24,830 bases of DNA from DASXTW01 sp046726275. Its GTDB lineage: Bacteria; Actinomycetota; UBA4738. The notes beneath the pieces were generated by a model, which was given only the letters and a program-made list of their open reading frames with translations, ran no database searches and was not told where the DNA came from. This document shows, piece after piece, positions 6,402 to 13,673 of the stretch. Position numbers and translations under genes: made by a program. Position 1 is the first letter of the stretch. Every line of letters begins with the position of its first letter. The stretch is from positions 1 through 24,830 of the forward strand of contig JBKPAF010000017.1 in NCBI GenBank assembly GCA_046726275.1. Reading direction: 5' to 3'.

Positions 6402-7693
6402 CCCTCCGCGTCCTCCACCTGCGCCGCAACCATGAGCGCGCCCTCGCGTTCGGGTGCCTCTGCCGTGATCCGGTCGGCCGGTTCGTTCAACGATCGGAGC
6501 CGGGCGAAGATCGGGATGGCCAGAATCGTCGCCAGACCTCCGACGACGAAGCCCGCGGGAACCGACCGCTCCTGCGAGAGATATCCGAGGCCCATCTGTC
6601 CTCCCACGCTGCCGAGGCTCCCCACGAGGGAGTCGAACGAGACGAGGGTCGCTCGCTCGGAGGTCGGGATCGAACTGTGGAGGTACGTCTGCCGCACGGG
6701 TTGGAGGACGCCGCCCGCAACCGCACCCAGGAGGAAGATCGGAACCGTGATCCAGAACGACTGGACGACGCCGGTCCCCACCATGGTCGCCGAGGTGACC
6801 GCCGCCGCCCCGAGCAGGATCGTGGTCCGCCTTCGGCCGGGCTTGGCCAACCGTCCGACCAGCGCGTTCCCGGCGATGCCGGCCAAGGCAAACAGCGCGG
6901 CGATCAGGCCGGACAACCAGATCGCGTCCTCCCCGTACAGGTCCAGGAAGTATGGCTGCCATGCATACCAGGCCCATGAGAAGAACCCCCAGGTCAGGAA
7001 GGACTGCATGACCAGCAACCGCACGGCGGGGGATCGCCATCCGTAGGTCATGCCGGCGCGGGCTACCTTCCGCATCTCCCCCGCGATCCCCTTCAGGTGC
7101 AGGGCGCGGGGCGTGAACCCTATGTCGTGCATGGTCCGAAACCCGACGCCGAAGGCGATGAGCACGAGCGCCGCCCGTGCCAGGTACGGGAGGGAGAGGT
7201 CGAGCTGGCCAAGCAGACCGCCGCCGACCGTCCCCACGATCATGGCGACGCTGGCGACGATCGAGGCCCGGGCGAAGACCCCATCCAGCTCGCGCTGGTA
7301 GCCGGTGGCCTTCAGCGCGTCGACCGCCCAGGCCTCCACCGCGCCCGAGTAGAAGGTGTAGCCCAGGCCGAGGATGACCCCGGCCAGGCAGAAGAGCACG
7401 AGCCCACCGTGAATGGCGGCCACGCCGACATAGGCGAGGGTACCGACGGCGAGCGTGGCCTCGGAGAGCAGGAATGAGGCCCGGCGGCCGCGGGTGTCGG
7501 CGACGACTCCCGTGGGGACCTCGAAGAGCGCCATGGCCGCGGTGAAGGCGGCGTTGGCCACGAACACCTCGAAGATCGACAGCCCCGCGTCGAGGAGGAA
7601 CAGCGTGTTGATCCCCCAGATGAGGGAAGCCGACAGCGTGAACAGCCCCGTGATCACCAGGTAGCTCCGAATCACGCGCTCGGGTGTCGTCAT
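6389..7693 (-). CDS. MFS transporter (efflux-type)
   Basis: This 434-aa major facilitator superfamily protein shows roughly 12 hydrophobic segments. The loop after the second helix carries motif A, GVVADTRGRRAS (about residues 62-73). The segment LFEVPTGVVADT and a central Arg-rich cytoplasmic loop are typical of MFS drug exporters, but the substrate cannot be told. The last 35 residues are hydrophilic. The start is ATG 7693 with only a weak AGGA upstream. It is divergent from the VOC gene (86-base gap) and overlaps the 3' end of the convergent YceI gene by 13 bases. Confidence 0.9.
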   Translation of the reverse strand: MTTPERVIRSYLVITGLFTLSASLIWGINTLFLLDAGLSIFEVFVANAAFTAAMALFEVPTGVVADTRGRRASFLLSEATLAVGTLAYVGVAAIHGGLVLFCLAGVILGLGYTFYSGAVEAWAVDALKATGYQRELDGVFARASIVASVAMIVGTVGGGLLGQLDLSLPYLARAALVLIAFGVGFRTMHDIGFTPRALHLKGIAGEMRKVARAGMTYGWRSPAVRLLVMQSFLTWGFFSWAWYAWQPYFLDLYGEDAIWLSGLIAALFALAGIAGNALVGRLAKPGRRRTTILLGAAAVTSATMVGTGVVQSFWITVPIFLLGAVAGGVLQPVRQTYLHSSIPTSERATLVSFDSLVGSLGSVGGQMGLGYLSQERSVPAGFVVGGLATILAIPIFARLRSLNEPADRITAEAPEREGALMVAAQVEDAEGQPA

Positions 7694-7779
7694 GTCCTGG
7701 GAGAACGCCCTGGTGTTCGGAATGATTCCATTGAGGCTGCGAAGATAAAGCGAACGACCGTGGACGAGGGGGAAGAGCC

Positions 7780-8196
7780 ATGAAGGTGAGCTTCATCGCG
7801 GGATTCGGACCGATCGTTCCCGACGTCGGATCCAGCCGCGCATTCTGGGGAGAGGGGCTGGGGATCGAGCTCGAGGAAGACGCGCCCGACTACTGGACGA
7901 ACGACGACCTGGACGGGGTGAAGGCCTTCGCGCTCTGGCCGCTTTCCCAGGCTGCCGAGGCGACCTTCGGCTCCGATACGTGGCCGGAGGAGATCCCCCG
8001 GCCTCAGGCGTGGATGGAGCTGGACGTGGAGTCTCCGGAGGCTGTCGCCGCCGCGGTCGAGGAGCTCCAGGCCGGTGGGCATCGTGTACTCCGAGGATCG
8101 CAGGAGGAGCCGTGGGGGCAGACCACCTCTCGCCTGCTCAGTCCGGAAGGACTCCTGGTCGGGGTCTCCTACACGCCCTGGATGCACAAGCAATAG
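7780..8196 (+). CDS. VOC (glyoxalase/bleomycin-resistance superfamily) protein
   Basis: This 138-aa protein shows the paired beta-alpha-beta-beta-beta pattern of the vicinal oxygen chelate fold. The first half reads PIVPDVGSSRAFWGEGLGIEL. The second half contains AWMELDVESPEAVAAAVEELQAGGHRVL and EEPWGQTTSRLLSPEGLLVGVSYTPW. Members include glyoxalases, dioxygenases and antibiotic-sequestering proteins; ligand and metal use are not clear here. ATG 7780 is preceded by a purine-rich GGGGGAAGAG site. It is divergent from the MFS gene, which might reflect a resistance pairing, but this is inference. Confidence 0.88.
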   Translation: MKVSFIAGFGPIVPDVGSSRAFWGEGLGIELEEDAPDYWTNDDLDGVKAFALWPLSQAAEATFGSDTWPEEIPRPQAWMELDVESPEAVAAAVEELQAGGHRVLRGSQEEPWGQTTSRLLSPEGLLVGVSYTPWMHKQ

Positions 8197-8212
8197 GAGG
8201 CGACGACCTCCT
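8195..8212 (+). repeat. short inverted repeat at the end of the VOC gene
   Basis: AGGAGG (8195-8200) and CCTCCT (8207-8212) form a 6-bp stem with a 6-base loop, overlapping the VOC stop codon. No U-run follows, so an intrinsic terminator is only weakly supported. Confidence 0.3.
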
Positions 8213-8260
8213 CAAGCCGCAACGATGAGTCGGCTCCCGCCACGCACCGAGGATAGGTGC

Positions 8261-8266
8261 TACTCT
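8261..8266 (+). promoter_or_regulatory. candidate -10 element upstream of the leader ORF and RNHCP gene
   Basis: TACTCT fits TANNNT and lies 45 bases before the leader ORF start at 8312. No good -35 hexamer is visible at the usual spacing, so support is weak. Confidence 0.3.
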
Positions 8267-8311
8267 GCTCGTCTTGCCACAGACGTGGCCCGACCGGACA
8301 GGAGGTGACCG

Positions 8312-8374
8312 ATGACTGTTTCTGCGGGGGTTGTCGCGTCGCGTCCTGGCGCCGATCGGTTCGCTTCTTCCTGA
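8312..8374 (+). CDS. leader peptide candidate (20 aa) upstream of the RNHCP gene
   Basis: ATG 8312 begins a 20-codon frame (MTVSAGVVASRPGADRFASS) ending with TGA at 8372-8374. A strong GGAGGTG site (8301-8307) lies four bases upstream, better than that of many full genes here. The stop codon is six bases before a segment (8380-8386) that can pair with the ribosome site of the RNHCP gene. A ribosome finishing or stalling on this frame would cover that segment and could open the downstream start. This organisation resembles translational attenuators. The peptide itself resembles nothing recognised. It is not in frame with the RNHCP protein. Confidence 0.5.
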   Translation: MTVSAGVVASRPGADRFASS

Positions 8375-8379
8375 ACTCC

Positions 8380-8433
8380 CGGAACCCCTGGGCGCGACAG
8401 CGCCTGCTCGCCGTCCGTCCTATGGAGGTTCCG
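8380..8433 (+). promoter_or_regulatory. stem sequestering the RNHCP ribosome binding site (putative attenuator)
   Basis: CGGAACC (8380-8386) pairs perfectly with GGTTCCG (8427-8433). Past a mismatch it continues with C8388-G8425 and T8389-G8424. The downstream arm overlaps the GGAGG ribosome site (8424-8428) and ends two bases before the start codon at 8436. A small inner hairpin, GGCGC/GCGCC (8391-8395 and 8400-8404, loop GACA), brings the arms together. The upstream arm begins six bases after the leader ORF stop. Confidence 0.5.
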
Positions 8434-8435
8434 AG

Positions 8436-8813
8436 ATGTCACGCGACCAACGTCATCGCGCGCCGCGCGGTGGCCAAAGCAATACGTTCCGATGCCGGCA
8501 CTGTGGGCTGGACGTATCGATCCACGCCCTGGGGACAGCGCACCGGAACCACTGTCCCAACTGCCTGTGGAGCCGTCATCTCGACGACGACAGCCCAGGC
8601 GACCGGGCGGCTGATTGTGGCTCGATCATGGAGCCCATCGCGATCACCGTGCGGGGTGATGGGGAGTGGGTCCTGGTTCACCGGTGCACCGGCTGTGACG
8701 TCCTCCGCTTGAACCGCAGCGCCGGCGACGACAATCCGCTCGTGCTGCTGAGGCTCGCCGTCAAGCCGCTGGTGAAGGCTCCGTTCCCTCTCGAGCGGAT
8801 TGCGCACCTCTGA
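8436..8813 (+). CDS. RNHCP domain zinc-ribbon protein
   Basis: This 125-aa protein has the RNHCP domain: C20-R-H-C23, then HRNHCPNCLWSRHLD with the eponymous R37-N-H-C-P and C43, then GDRAADC (C61), M-E-P-I, GEWVLVHRC-TGC (C84, C87) and NRSAGDDN. The four cysteine clusters are expected to bind zinc. The molecular function of RNHCP proteins is not established as far as is known here. ATG 8436 has GGAGG at 8424-8428, seven bases upstream, and the domain begins shortly after. An in-frame upstream TTG at 8331 lacks a ribosome site. The gene ends six bases before the convergent copB stop. Confidence 0.85.
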   Translation: MSRDQRHRAPRGGQSNTFRCRHCGLDVSIHALGTAHRNHCPNCLWSRHLDDDSPGDRAADCGSIMEPIAITVRGDGEWVLVHRCTGCDVLRLNRSAGDDNPLVLLRLAVKPLVKAPFPLERIAHL

Positions 8814-8819
8814 CGCCGC

Positions 8820-10889
8820 TTACACGTTGACTTCGTCCGGCGCGGACACGCGGACCGGCTCCCTGCCAAGGCGGAGGCGCCGCAGGAGTTGGGCGTTGAG
8901 AGCGACGACGATGGTGGAGACGCTCATCAACAGGGCACCGACGGCCGGCGCGAGCGTCAGCCCCGCCCAGGCAAACACACCGGCCGCAGCGGGGATGGCA
9001 AACAGGTTGTAACCGGCCGCCCAAGCCAGGTTCTGGATCATCTTGCGGTAGCTCGCTCGGGAGAGGCGGATGACGTCGACGACCCCCCGCGGGTCGTCGG
9101 AAGCGAGGACGACACCCGCCGACTCGATGGCCACGTCGGTCCCGGCGCCGATGGCGATCCCCACGTCGGCCCGGGCGAGCGCGGGGGCGTCGTTGACGCC
9201 GTCGCCGACCATGGCCGCCCGTTTCCCCCGGGCCTGCAGGTCCACGATCGCCTGATCCTTGTTCTCGGGGAGGACCTCCGCGTAGATCTGCTCGATCCCG
9301 AGCTCTGCTCCCACGGCCTCCGCCACCGGCCCGGCATCGCCGGTGATCATGGCCACCTCCACACCGAGCCGCTGGAGCTCACGGATGGCCTGCCGGGATT
9401 CCGGGCGGACCTCGTCAGTCAGGGCGAGAGCGCCGAGCACCGACGTCTCGTTCATGAGATAGAGCACGGTCGCGCCTCGTTCCTTCCAGCGGGCGGACTC
9501 GGCCTGGACGGACGAAGGAAGGGTCATCGAGCGCTCCCGGAGCAGCGCCGGGCCCCCGACCGTCAAGCGATGTCCGTCGACGCTGGCTTCGACCCCGCGG
9601 CCGGTCATCGCGCGAAAGTCTCGGGCCCGCGGCACCGAACCCGGATGGCCGGCGGCTGCCACGATGGCCCGTGCCAGGGGGTGCTCGCTGTCGGCCTCGA
9701 CGGCCGCGGCCAAGTGCAGGATCTCGGTGTCGTTCCCATTCGCCGAGACCACGTCCGTGACCACAGGGCGGCCGGTGGTCAGGGTGCCGGTCTTGTCGAA
9801 CAGGACGACGTCGACCTCTCGCATCCGCTCGAGAGCCAGACGGTCCTTGACCAGGATTCCGTTTCGAGCCGATAGGGACGTGGAGATGGCGATGACCAGG
9901 GGGATCGCCAGTCCCAGGGCATGTGGGCACGCGATCACGAGGACCGTCACGGTCCGCTCGATCGCGGCGCGCTGATCTCCGAGCCCGGTCCACACGATGT
10001 AGGTGAGGAGGGCGCTGGCCGTCGCCACGTAGAAGAGGAGGGCGGCAGAGCGATCCGCCAGGGCCTGTGATCGGGAACGCGACTGCTGAGCCTGCTCGAC
10101 CAGCCGCCGGATGCCGGCGAGCGCCGTCTCTTCGCCAACCGCGGTTACCCGGACCCGCACGGCGGAGTCGACGACCACCGTCCCCGCGACCACTCCGTCG
10201 CCGGAGGACCGAGGAACGGCTCTCGATTCCCCCGTCACCATCGACTCGTCGAACTCAGCTGATCCCTCCACGATCTGGCCGTCGGCGGGAACGCGACCCC
10301 CTGGTCGCACGAGGACGATGTCCCCGACCCGAAGCGCGCCGGTGGGGACGATTTCGGTGCCGGATTCCGTCAGCCGCTCGGCCTCATCCGGAAGGAGCGC
10401 GGAGAGGGCTTCGAGCGCGCCGCTCGCCTGGCCGACCGCCCTCATCTCCTGCCAGTGGCCCAACAACATCACGGTGATCAGCGCGGCAAGCTCCCACCAG
10501 AAGTCCAAGTCCACGGCGCCGAGCTCGGTCGCCCAGCTCGCAGCGAAGGCGACGGTGATCGCCAGGCCGATCAGGAGCATCATCCCGGGCCGTCGGTCGC
10601 GCAGTTCCGAGACGGCGCCGGTCAGGAAGGGCCAACCCCCGTAGACGAAGATGACGGTGCCGAGAACGGGCGAGACCCAGTCACTTCCGGGGAAGCTTGG
10701 CGCCGTATATCCCAGAAGCTGCTGGAACATCTCGCTGTACAGGACGACCGGGATGGTCAGGACCAAGGTCCACCAGAAACGGTCGCGGAACGCGGCTGCG
10801 TGATCCGCGTGCCCGGCGTGTTCCGCGTGCCCGGCGTGGTCCGTGTGGCCACGGTGGTCGCCGTTTCTCGCCGGCTGGTGAGCAGCCAC
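8820..10889 (-). CDS. copB: CopB-type heavy-metal P1B-ATPase (CPH motif)
   Basis: This 689-aa P1B-type ATPase exports metal using ATP. Motifs are TGES (219-222, actuator), CPH (321-323, in the ion-path helix), DKTGTL with phosphorylated Asp365, the SEHP motif (near 402-404) and GDGVNDAP in the hinge. CPH, together with AGYNLFAIP and the final MSVSTIVVALNAQ, marks the CopB (IB-3) class for Cu or Ag. Instead of an HMA domain the N-terminus is His-rich, with HAGHAEHAGHADH encoded by an 18-bp tandem repeat, as is common in this class. The start is GTG 10889, ten bases after the YHS gene stop; a longer reading would overlap the whole YHS gene. It is the last gene of the csoR operon. Confidence 0.92.
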   Translation of the reverse strand: MAAHQPARNGDHRGHTDHAGHAEHAGHADHAAAFRDRFWWTLVLTIPVVLYSEMFQQLLGYTAPSFPGSDWVSPVLGTVIFVYGGWPFLTGAVSELRDRRPGMMLLIGLAITVAFAASWATELGAVDLDFWWELAALITVMLLGHWQEMRAVGQASGALEALSALLPDEAERLTESGTEIVPTGALRVGDIVLVRPGGRVPADGQIVEGSAEFDESMVTGESRAVPRSSGDGVVAGTVVVDSAVRVRVTAVGEETALAGIRRLVEQAQQSRSRSQALADRSAALLFYVATASALLTYIVWTGLGDQRAAIERTVTVLVIACPHALGLAIPLVIAISTSLSARNGILVKDRLALERMREVDVVLFDKTGTLTTGRPVVTDVVSANGNDTEILHLAAAVEADSEHPLARAIVAAAGHPGSVPRARDFRAMTGRGVEASVDGHRLTVGGPALLRERSMTLPSSVQAESARWKERGATVLYLMNETSVLGALALTDEVRPESRQAIRELQRLGVEVAMITGDAGPVAEAVGAELGIEQIYAEVLPENKDQAIVDLQARGKRAAMVGDGVNDAPALARADVGIAIGAGTDVAIESAGVVLASDDPRGVVDVIRLSRASYRKMIQNLAWAAGYNLFAIPAAAGVFAWAGLTLAPAVGALLMSVSTIVVALNAQLLRRLRLGREPVRVSAPDEVNV
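10801..10854 (-). repeat. 18-bp tandem repeat (three units) coding the His-rich tail of copB
   Basis: Units 10801-10818 and 10819-10836 differ by one base (TGATCCGCG... against TGTTCCGCG...). Unit 10837-10854 is diverged. Each encodes a six-residue HAGHAE/D-like unit on the minus strand, so copy-number change would alter the number of metal-binding His residues without a frameshift. Confidence 0.7.
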
Positions 10890-10899
10890 GTGGACCGAC

Positions 10900-11043
10900 C
10901 TACCGGAGGTAGCTCTCCGGATCTTCCCTGAAGTCCTCCAGGCAACCCGTCGAGCAGAAGTAGTACGTCGTTCCCTGGTACTCGTACGACCCGGCGGCCC
11001 CCTTCGGGTCGACCTCCATGCCACAGACCGGATCGATCTCCAT
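10900..11043 (-). CDS. YHS domain metal-binding mini-protein
   Basis: This 47-aa protein is a lone YHS domain: DPVCGMEVDP, then a Tyr-rich strand with YQGTTYYFCSTGCLEDF. Cysteines C7, C30 and C34 are the likely metal ligands. YHS domains are often found beside or fused to copper ATPases and are thought to bind or deliver metal; a chaperone role here is inference. ATG 11043 has an AAGGAGA site (11049-11055) five bases upstream. An in-frame GTG at 11064 is possible but would precede the domain by extra basic residues. It lies 71 bases after copA and ten bases before copB. Confidence 0.85.
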   Translation of the reverse strand: MEIDPVCGMEVDPKGAAGSYEYQGTTYYFCSTGCLEDFREDPESYLR

Positions 11044-11114
11044 GAGAATCTCCTTCCTCTCCACGGTTCGGCACCTCCTCAACCCGGCTTGCTTCGACTG
11101 ACCCTCGCTCGGCG

Positions 11115-13265
11115 TCAGCGCTGGAAGCGGCGAAGCCTGAGTGAGTTCGATACCACCGACACCGACGAGAACGCCATGGCGGCCCCGGCCAGGATTGGGT
11201 TGAGCAGCCCCGCCGCCGCCAACGGGATCAGCGCGACGTTGTAGCCGAAAGCCCAGAAAAGGTTCTGGACGATCGTCCGATAGGTGCGCCGCGACAGCCG
11301 GATCGCCGTGACCACGCCTTGCAGGTCCCCGGACATGAGGGTGAGATCCGAGGCTTCGATCGCCACGTCGGCTCCCGTTCCTATGGCGATCCCCAGGTCC
11401 GCCTGGGCCAGCGCAGGGCCGTCGTTGATCCCGTCACCGACCATCGCAACGACCTCCCCCTCCTCCTGGAGCCGCCGCACTTCCCCAACCTTCTGGTCGG
11501 GAAGGACCTCGGCGAGCACGCGGTCGATGCCGGCTTGCCGTCCGATCGCCTCGGCTGTGGACCGGTTGTCGCCCGTGATCAGGGCGACCTCCACTCCGAT
11601 GCCCTCGAGGGCTCGCACTGTCTCACGGCCATTCGGCTTGAGCGTGTCCGCAACCGCCAGGGCGGCGCGGGCCTTGTCCCCCCAGCCCACGAGGAACACG
11701 GTCTTTCCCTCGGCTTCGAGCCGGCTCGTGTCCTGAGCCAGCCAGTCGGGCACTGCGCACCCCTCGCGTTCGAGGAAGCTCCGCCTCCCGACCACCACGT
11801 CTTCGCTCTCGACGCTGGCTCTGACCCCGAGCCCGGACACAGCTCGGAAACCGGACGCTTCGAGGTCGGGAGCGCCCCGCTCGACTGCGCCTTCGACCAC
11901 GGCCCTGGCGATGGGGTGCTCGCTGGCGGCCTCGGCTGCGGCGGCGCGAGCGAGCGCGCTCTCGTCGCCCACCACATCGACGAGCCGCATCCGTCCCTCG
12001 GTGAGGGTTCCCGTCTTGTCGAAGAGCACGATGTCGATGCGGCGGGATCGTTCCAGGACCTCACCGCCGCGGATGAGCACGCCGAGCTGGGCGCCCCTTC
12101 CGGTGCCCACCATCACGGCTGCGGGCGTCGCCAGGCCCATCGCGCACGGGCAGGCGATGATCAGCACCGCGATTGCGGGGACGATGGCGTCTCCCACGTT
12201 TCCGGTGGCGACGAACCAGGCCAGGGCCGTCACGGCCGCGATGCCGATGACGATGGGAACGAACACTCCGGCGATCCGGTCGGCCAACCGCTGGATGGGA
12301 GCCTTGTTGCTCTGGGCCTCGGAGACGAGCTTCACGATCTGGGCGAGGGCGGTGTCGGCTCCGACGCGCGTGGTCCGAACCAGGAGGCTCCCGTCCAGGT
12401 TCAAGGTGGCTCCGGTCACCTGATCGCCGGCCACTTTCTCCACCGGTACGGACTCGCCGGTGAGCATGGACTCGTCGATCGTGGAGGCTCCCTCCTCGAC
12501 CACGCCGTCGGTGGGGATCTTCTCGCCGGGCCGGACCCGGACAAGGTCGCCCACCTTGACTTGATCGACCAGCATGAGGAACTCCCGGCCGCTCCTCACG
12601 ACGTGGGCCTCCTTGGCCCCGAGCTCGAGGAGCCGTTTCATCGCTTCCGATGCCCGGCCACGCGCTCGGGTCTCCAGGTACTTGCCGAGAACGAGGAAGG
12701 AGATGATCAGCGCTGCCGTGTCGAAATACAGGTCTTCGCCCGCAAACAACGCCCACACGGAATATCCGTACGCGGTGAGCGTGCCCAGGGCGATCAGGGT
12801 GTCCATGTTCGCGCTCAGGCTTCGTGCGCGGCGAGCGGCGCCAAGGAGGAAAGGCCATCCCGCCCAGAACTGGACCGGGGTGGCTAGGGCGAAAGCGGTC
12901 ACCCTGGCCCAATCTGCATCCATGGCCAGCGTCGACAACACCATCACGACCGCGCTCAGGGGCCATGCCACCCACACCCGTCGAAGCCACGCACGTTCCT
13001 CCTGCCGATCCGGGTCATCGGGTCGATCCCGGTGGACGGCCAGGTCGTAGCCGCGGGCCCGGACGGCATCACGCATCGCCTCGAAGGGAGCCGCTCCCTC
13101 GGCCAGGCGAACAGTTGCCTCACCCGTCGCCAGGTTCACCCGGCATTCGAGGACCCCGGGCTGCTTCAGCAGGGTCTTCTCCACGCGTTGCACGCATGAC
13201 CCGCAGGTCATGCCGGACACGTCGAGTTGGAGCTCCCTCACCTTCCCCCGGGCCGGCTGCGCCAT
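11115..13265 (-). CDS. copA: CopA-type Cu(I)-exporting P1B-ATPase
   Basis: This 716-aa P1B-1 ATPase expels cytoplasmic Cu(I). An N-terminal heavy-metal-associated domain (about residues 10-75) carries GMTCGSC with C21 and C24. Then come the membrane helices, TGES (269-272), CPC (372-374), DKTGTL with phosphorylated Asp416, SEHPIARAV and GDGINDGP. The helices YNVALIPLAAAG and MAFSSVSVVSNSLRLRRF have the Cu(I)-site residues expected for CopA. Length is normal for a one-HMA copy. ATG 13265 follows the csoR stop by six bases, with GGGAGG within the csoR end, so the two are translationally linked. CsoR would repress the operon until Cu(I) binds. Confidence 0.95.
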   Translation of the reverse strand: MAQPARGKVRELQLDVSGMTCGSCVQRVEKTLLKQPGVLECRVNLATGEATVRLAEGAAPFEAMRDAVRARGYDLAVHRDRPDDPDRQEERAWLRRVWVAWPLSAVVMVLSTLAMDADWARVTAFALATPVQFWAGWPFLLGAARRARSLSANMDTLIALGTLTAYGYSVWALFAGEDLYFDTAALIISFLVLGKYLETRARGRASEAMKRLLELGAKEAHVVRSGREFLMLVDQVKVGDLVRVRPGEKIPTDGVVEEGASTIDESMLTGESVPVEKVAGDQVTGATLNLDGSLLVRTTRVGADTALAQIVKLVSEAQSNKAPIQRLADRIAGVFVPIVIGIAAVTALAWFVATGNVGDAIVPAIAVLIIACPCAMGLATPAAVMVGTGRGAQLGVLIRGGEVLERSRRIDIVLFDKTGTLTEGRMRLVDVVGDESALARAAAAEAASEHPIARAVVEGAVERGAPDLEASGFRAVSGLGVRASVESEDVVVGRRSFLEREGCAVPDWLAQDTSRLEAEGKTVFLVGWGDKARAALAVADTLKPNGRETVRALEGIGVEVALITGDNRSTAEAIGRQAGIDRVLAEVLPDQKVGEVRRLQEEGEVVAMVGDGINDGPALAQADLGIAIGTGADVAIEASDLTLMSGDLQGVVTAIRLSRRTYRTIVQNLFWAFGYNVALIPLAAAGLLNPILAGAAMAFSSVSVVSNSLRLRRFQR

Positions 13266-13271
13266 CCCCGA

Positions 13272-13547
13272 CTACCTCCCCACGAATCGGGCCACCGCGG
13301 AGACGAGCTCCTCAACCTTTCCGTCCCCCTCTCCGCGCTCGAGGCTCTCCCGGACGCAGTGCCGTACGTGGTCGTCCAGGAGACCCACCCCGACCGCCTT
13401 CAGCGCGGCCGTCACGGAGTTGAGCTGGGTCAGGATGTCGATGCAGTAGGTGTCCTCATCGACCATGCGCTGCAGGCCGCGAACCTGGCCTTCGATGCGG
13501 CGGAGACGAGCCTGCAGTTCGTTCTTCTTCATGGTGTATCCGTACAA
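13272..13547 (-). CDS. csoR: CsoR-type copper-sensing repressor
   Basis: This 91-aa protein is a CsoR/RcnR-family repressor with the signature ARLRRIEGQVRGLQRM. The Cu(I) ligands known from Mycobacterium CsoR (C36, H61, C65) are matched by C35, H60 and C64 here, so copper rather than nickel or cobalt is the likely effector. The family opening GYT-x-x-K is met when translation starts at TTG 13547, which has GAGGAGG six bases upstream. An in-frame ATG lies at 13532. The longer reading from 13562 would translate the ribosome site itself. A palindromic operator lies 59 bases upstream. The gene heads the csoR-copA-YHS-copB operon. Confidence 0.92.
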   Translation of the reverse strand: MYGYTMKKNELQARLRRIEGQVRGLQRMVDEDTYCIDILTQLNSVTAALKAVGVGLLDDHVRHCVRESLERGEGDGKVEELVSAVARFVGR

Positions 13548-13553
13548 GATGCG

Positions 13554-13560
13554 CCTCCTC
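13554..13560 (-). promoter_or_regulatory. ribosome binding site deciding the TTG start of csoR
   Basis: The minus strand reads GAGGAGG here, followed by a six-base spacer and TTG at 13547. This is near-ideal spacing and argues against the upstream in-frame TTG at 13562. Confidence 0.7.
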
Positions 13561-13605
13561 AACTCGCCGGCGTGGCCGTCCTCTGTCCCAGATTTCCCGT
13601 CAAGA

Positions 13606-13628
13606 ATACCATAGGGGGGTATCCCTAT
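13606..13628. promoter_or_regulatory. CsoR-type copper operator in front of csoR
   Basis: ATACC (13606-13610) and GGTAT (13618-13622) form an inverted repeat around ATAGGGG. An overlapping repeat, ATAGGG (13611-13616) and CCCTAT (13623-13628), flanks GGGTAT. ATACC...GGTAT with G/C-rich centres is the known CsoR-box layout. On the minus strand TATGGT, inside the palindrome, could be a -10 element, so binding would block polymerase. Confidence 0.75.
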
Positions 13629-13673
13629 CCCCCCCCTCCGCGCGCCAGAGCCGGGTTCGCGGACCGGAACGTC

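Noticed and set aside
5760..7796. Minus-strand open frame of 678 codons
   Set aside because: It overlaps the MFS gene in another frame and runs antisense to YceI; the product is Arg/Gly-rich with no fold-like pattern, typical of GC-rich shadow frames.
8225..8308. 27-codon frame before the leader ORF
   Set aside because: Its nearest ribosome-like site is 24 bases away inside a hairpin, and its end merges with the ribosome site of the better-supported leader ORF.
11319..12887. Plus-strand open frame of 522 codons
   Set aside because: Antisense to copA. Its His/Asp/Gly-rich product mirrors copA codon usage.
13598..13603. TTGACG on the minus strand as a csoR -35 element
   Set aside because: No TANNNT lies 16-18 bases downstream. 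The -10-like TATGGT inside the operator is upstream of it, so the two cannot form one promoter.
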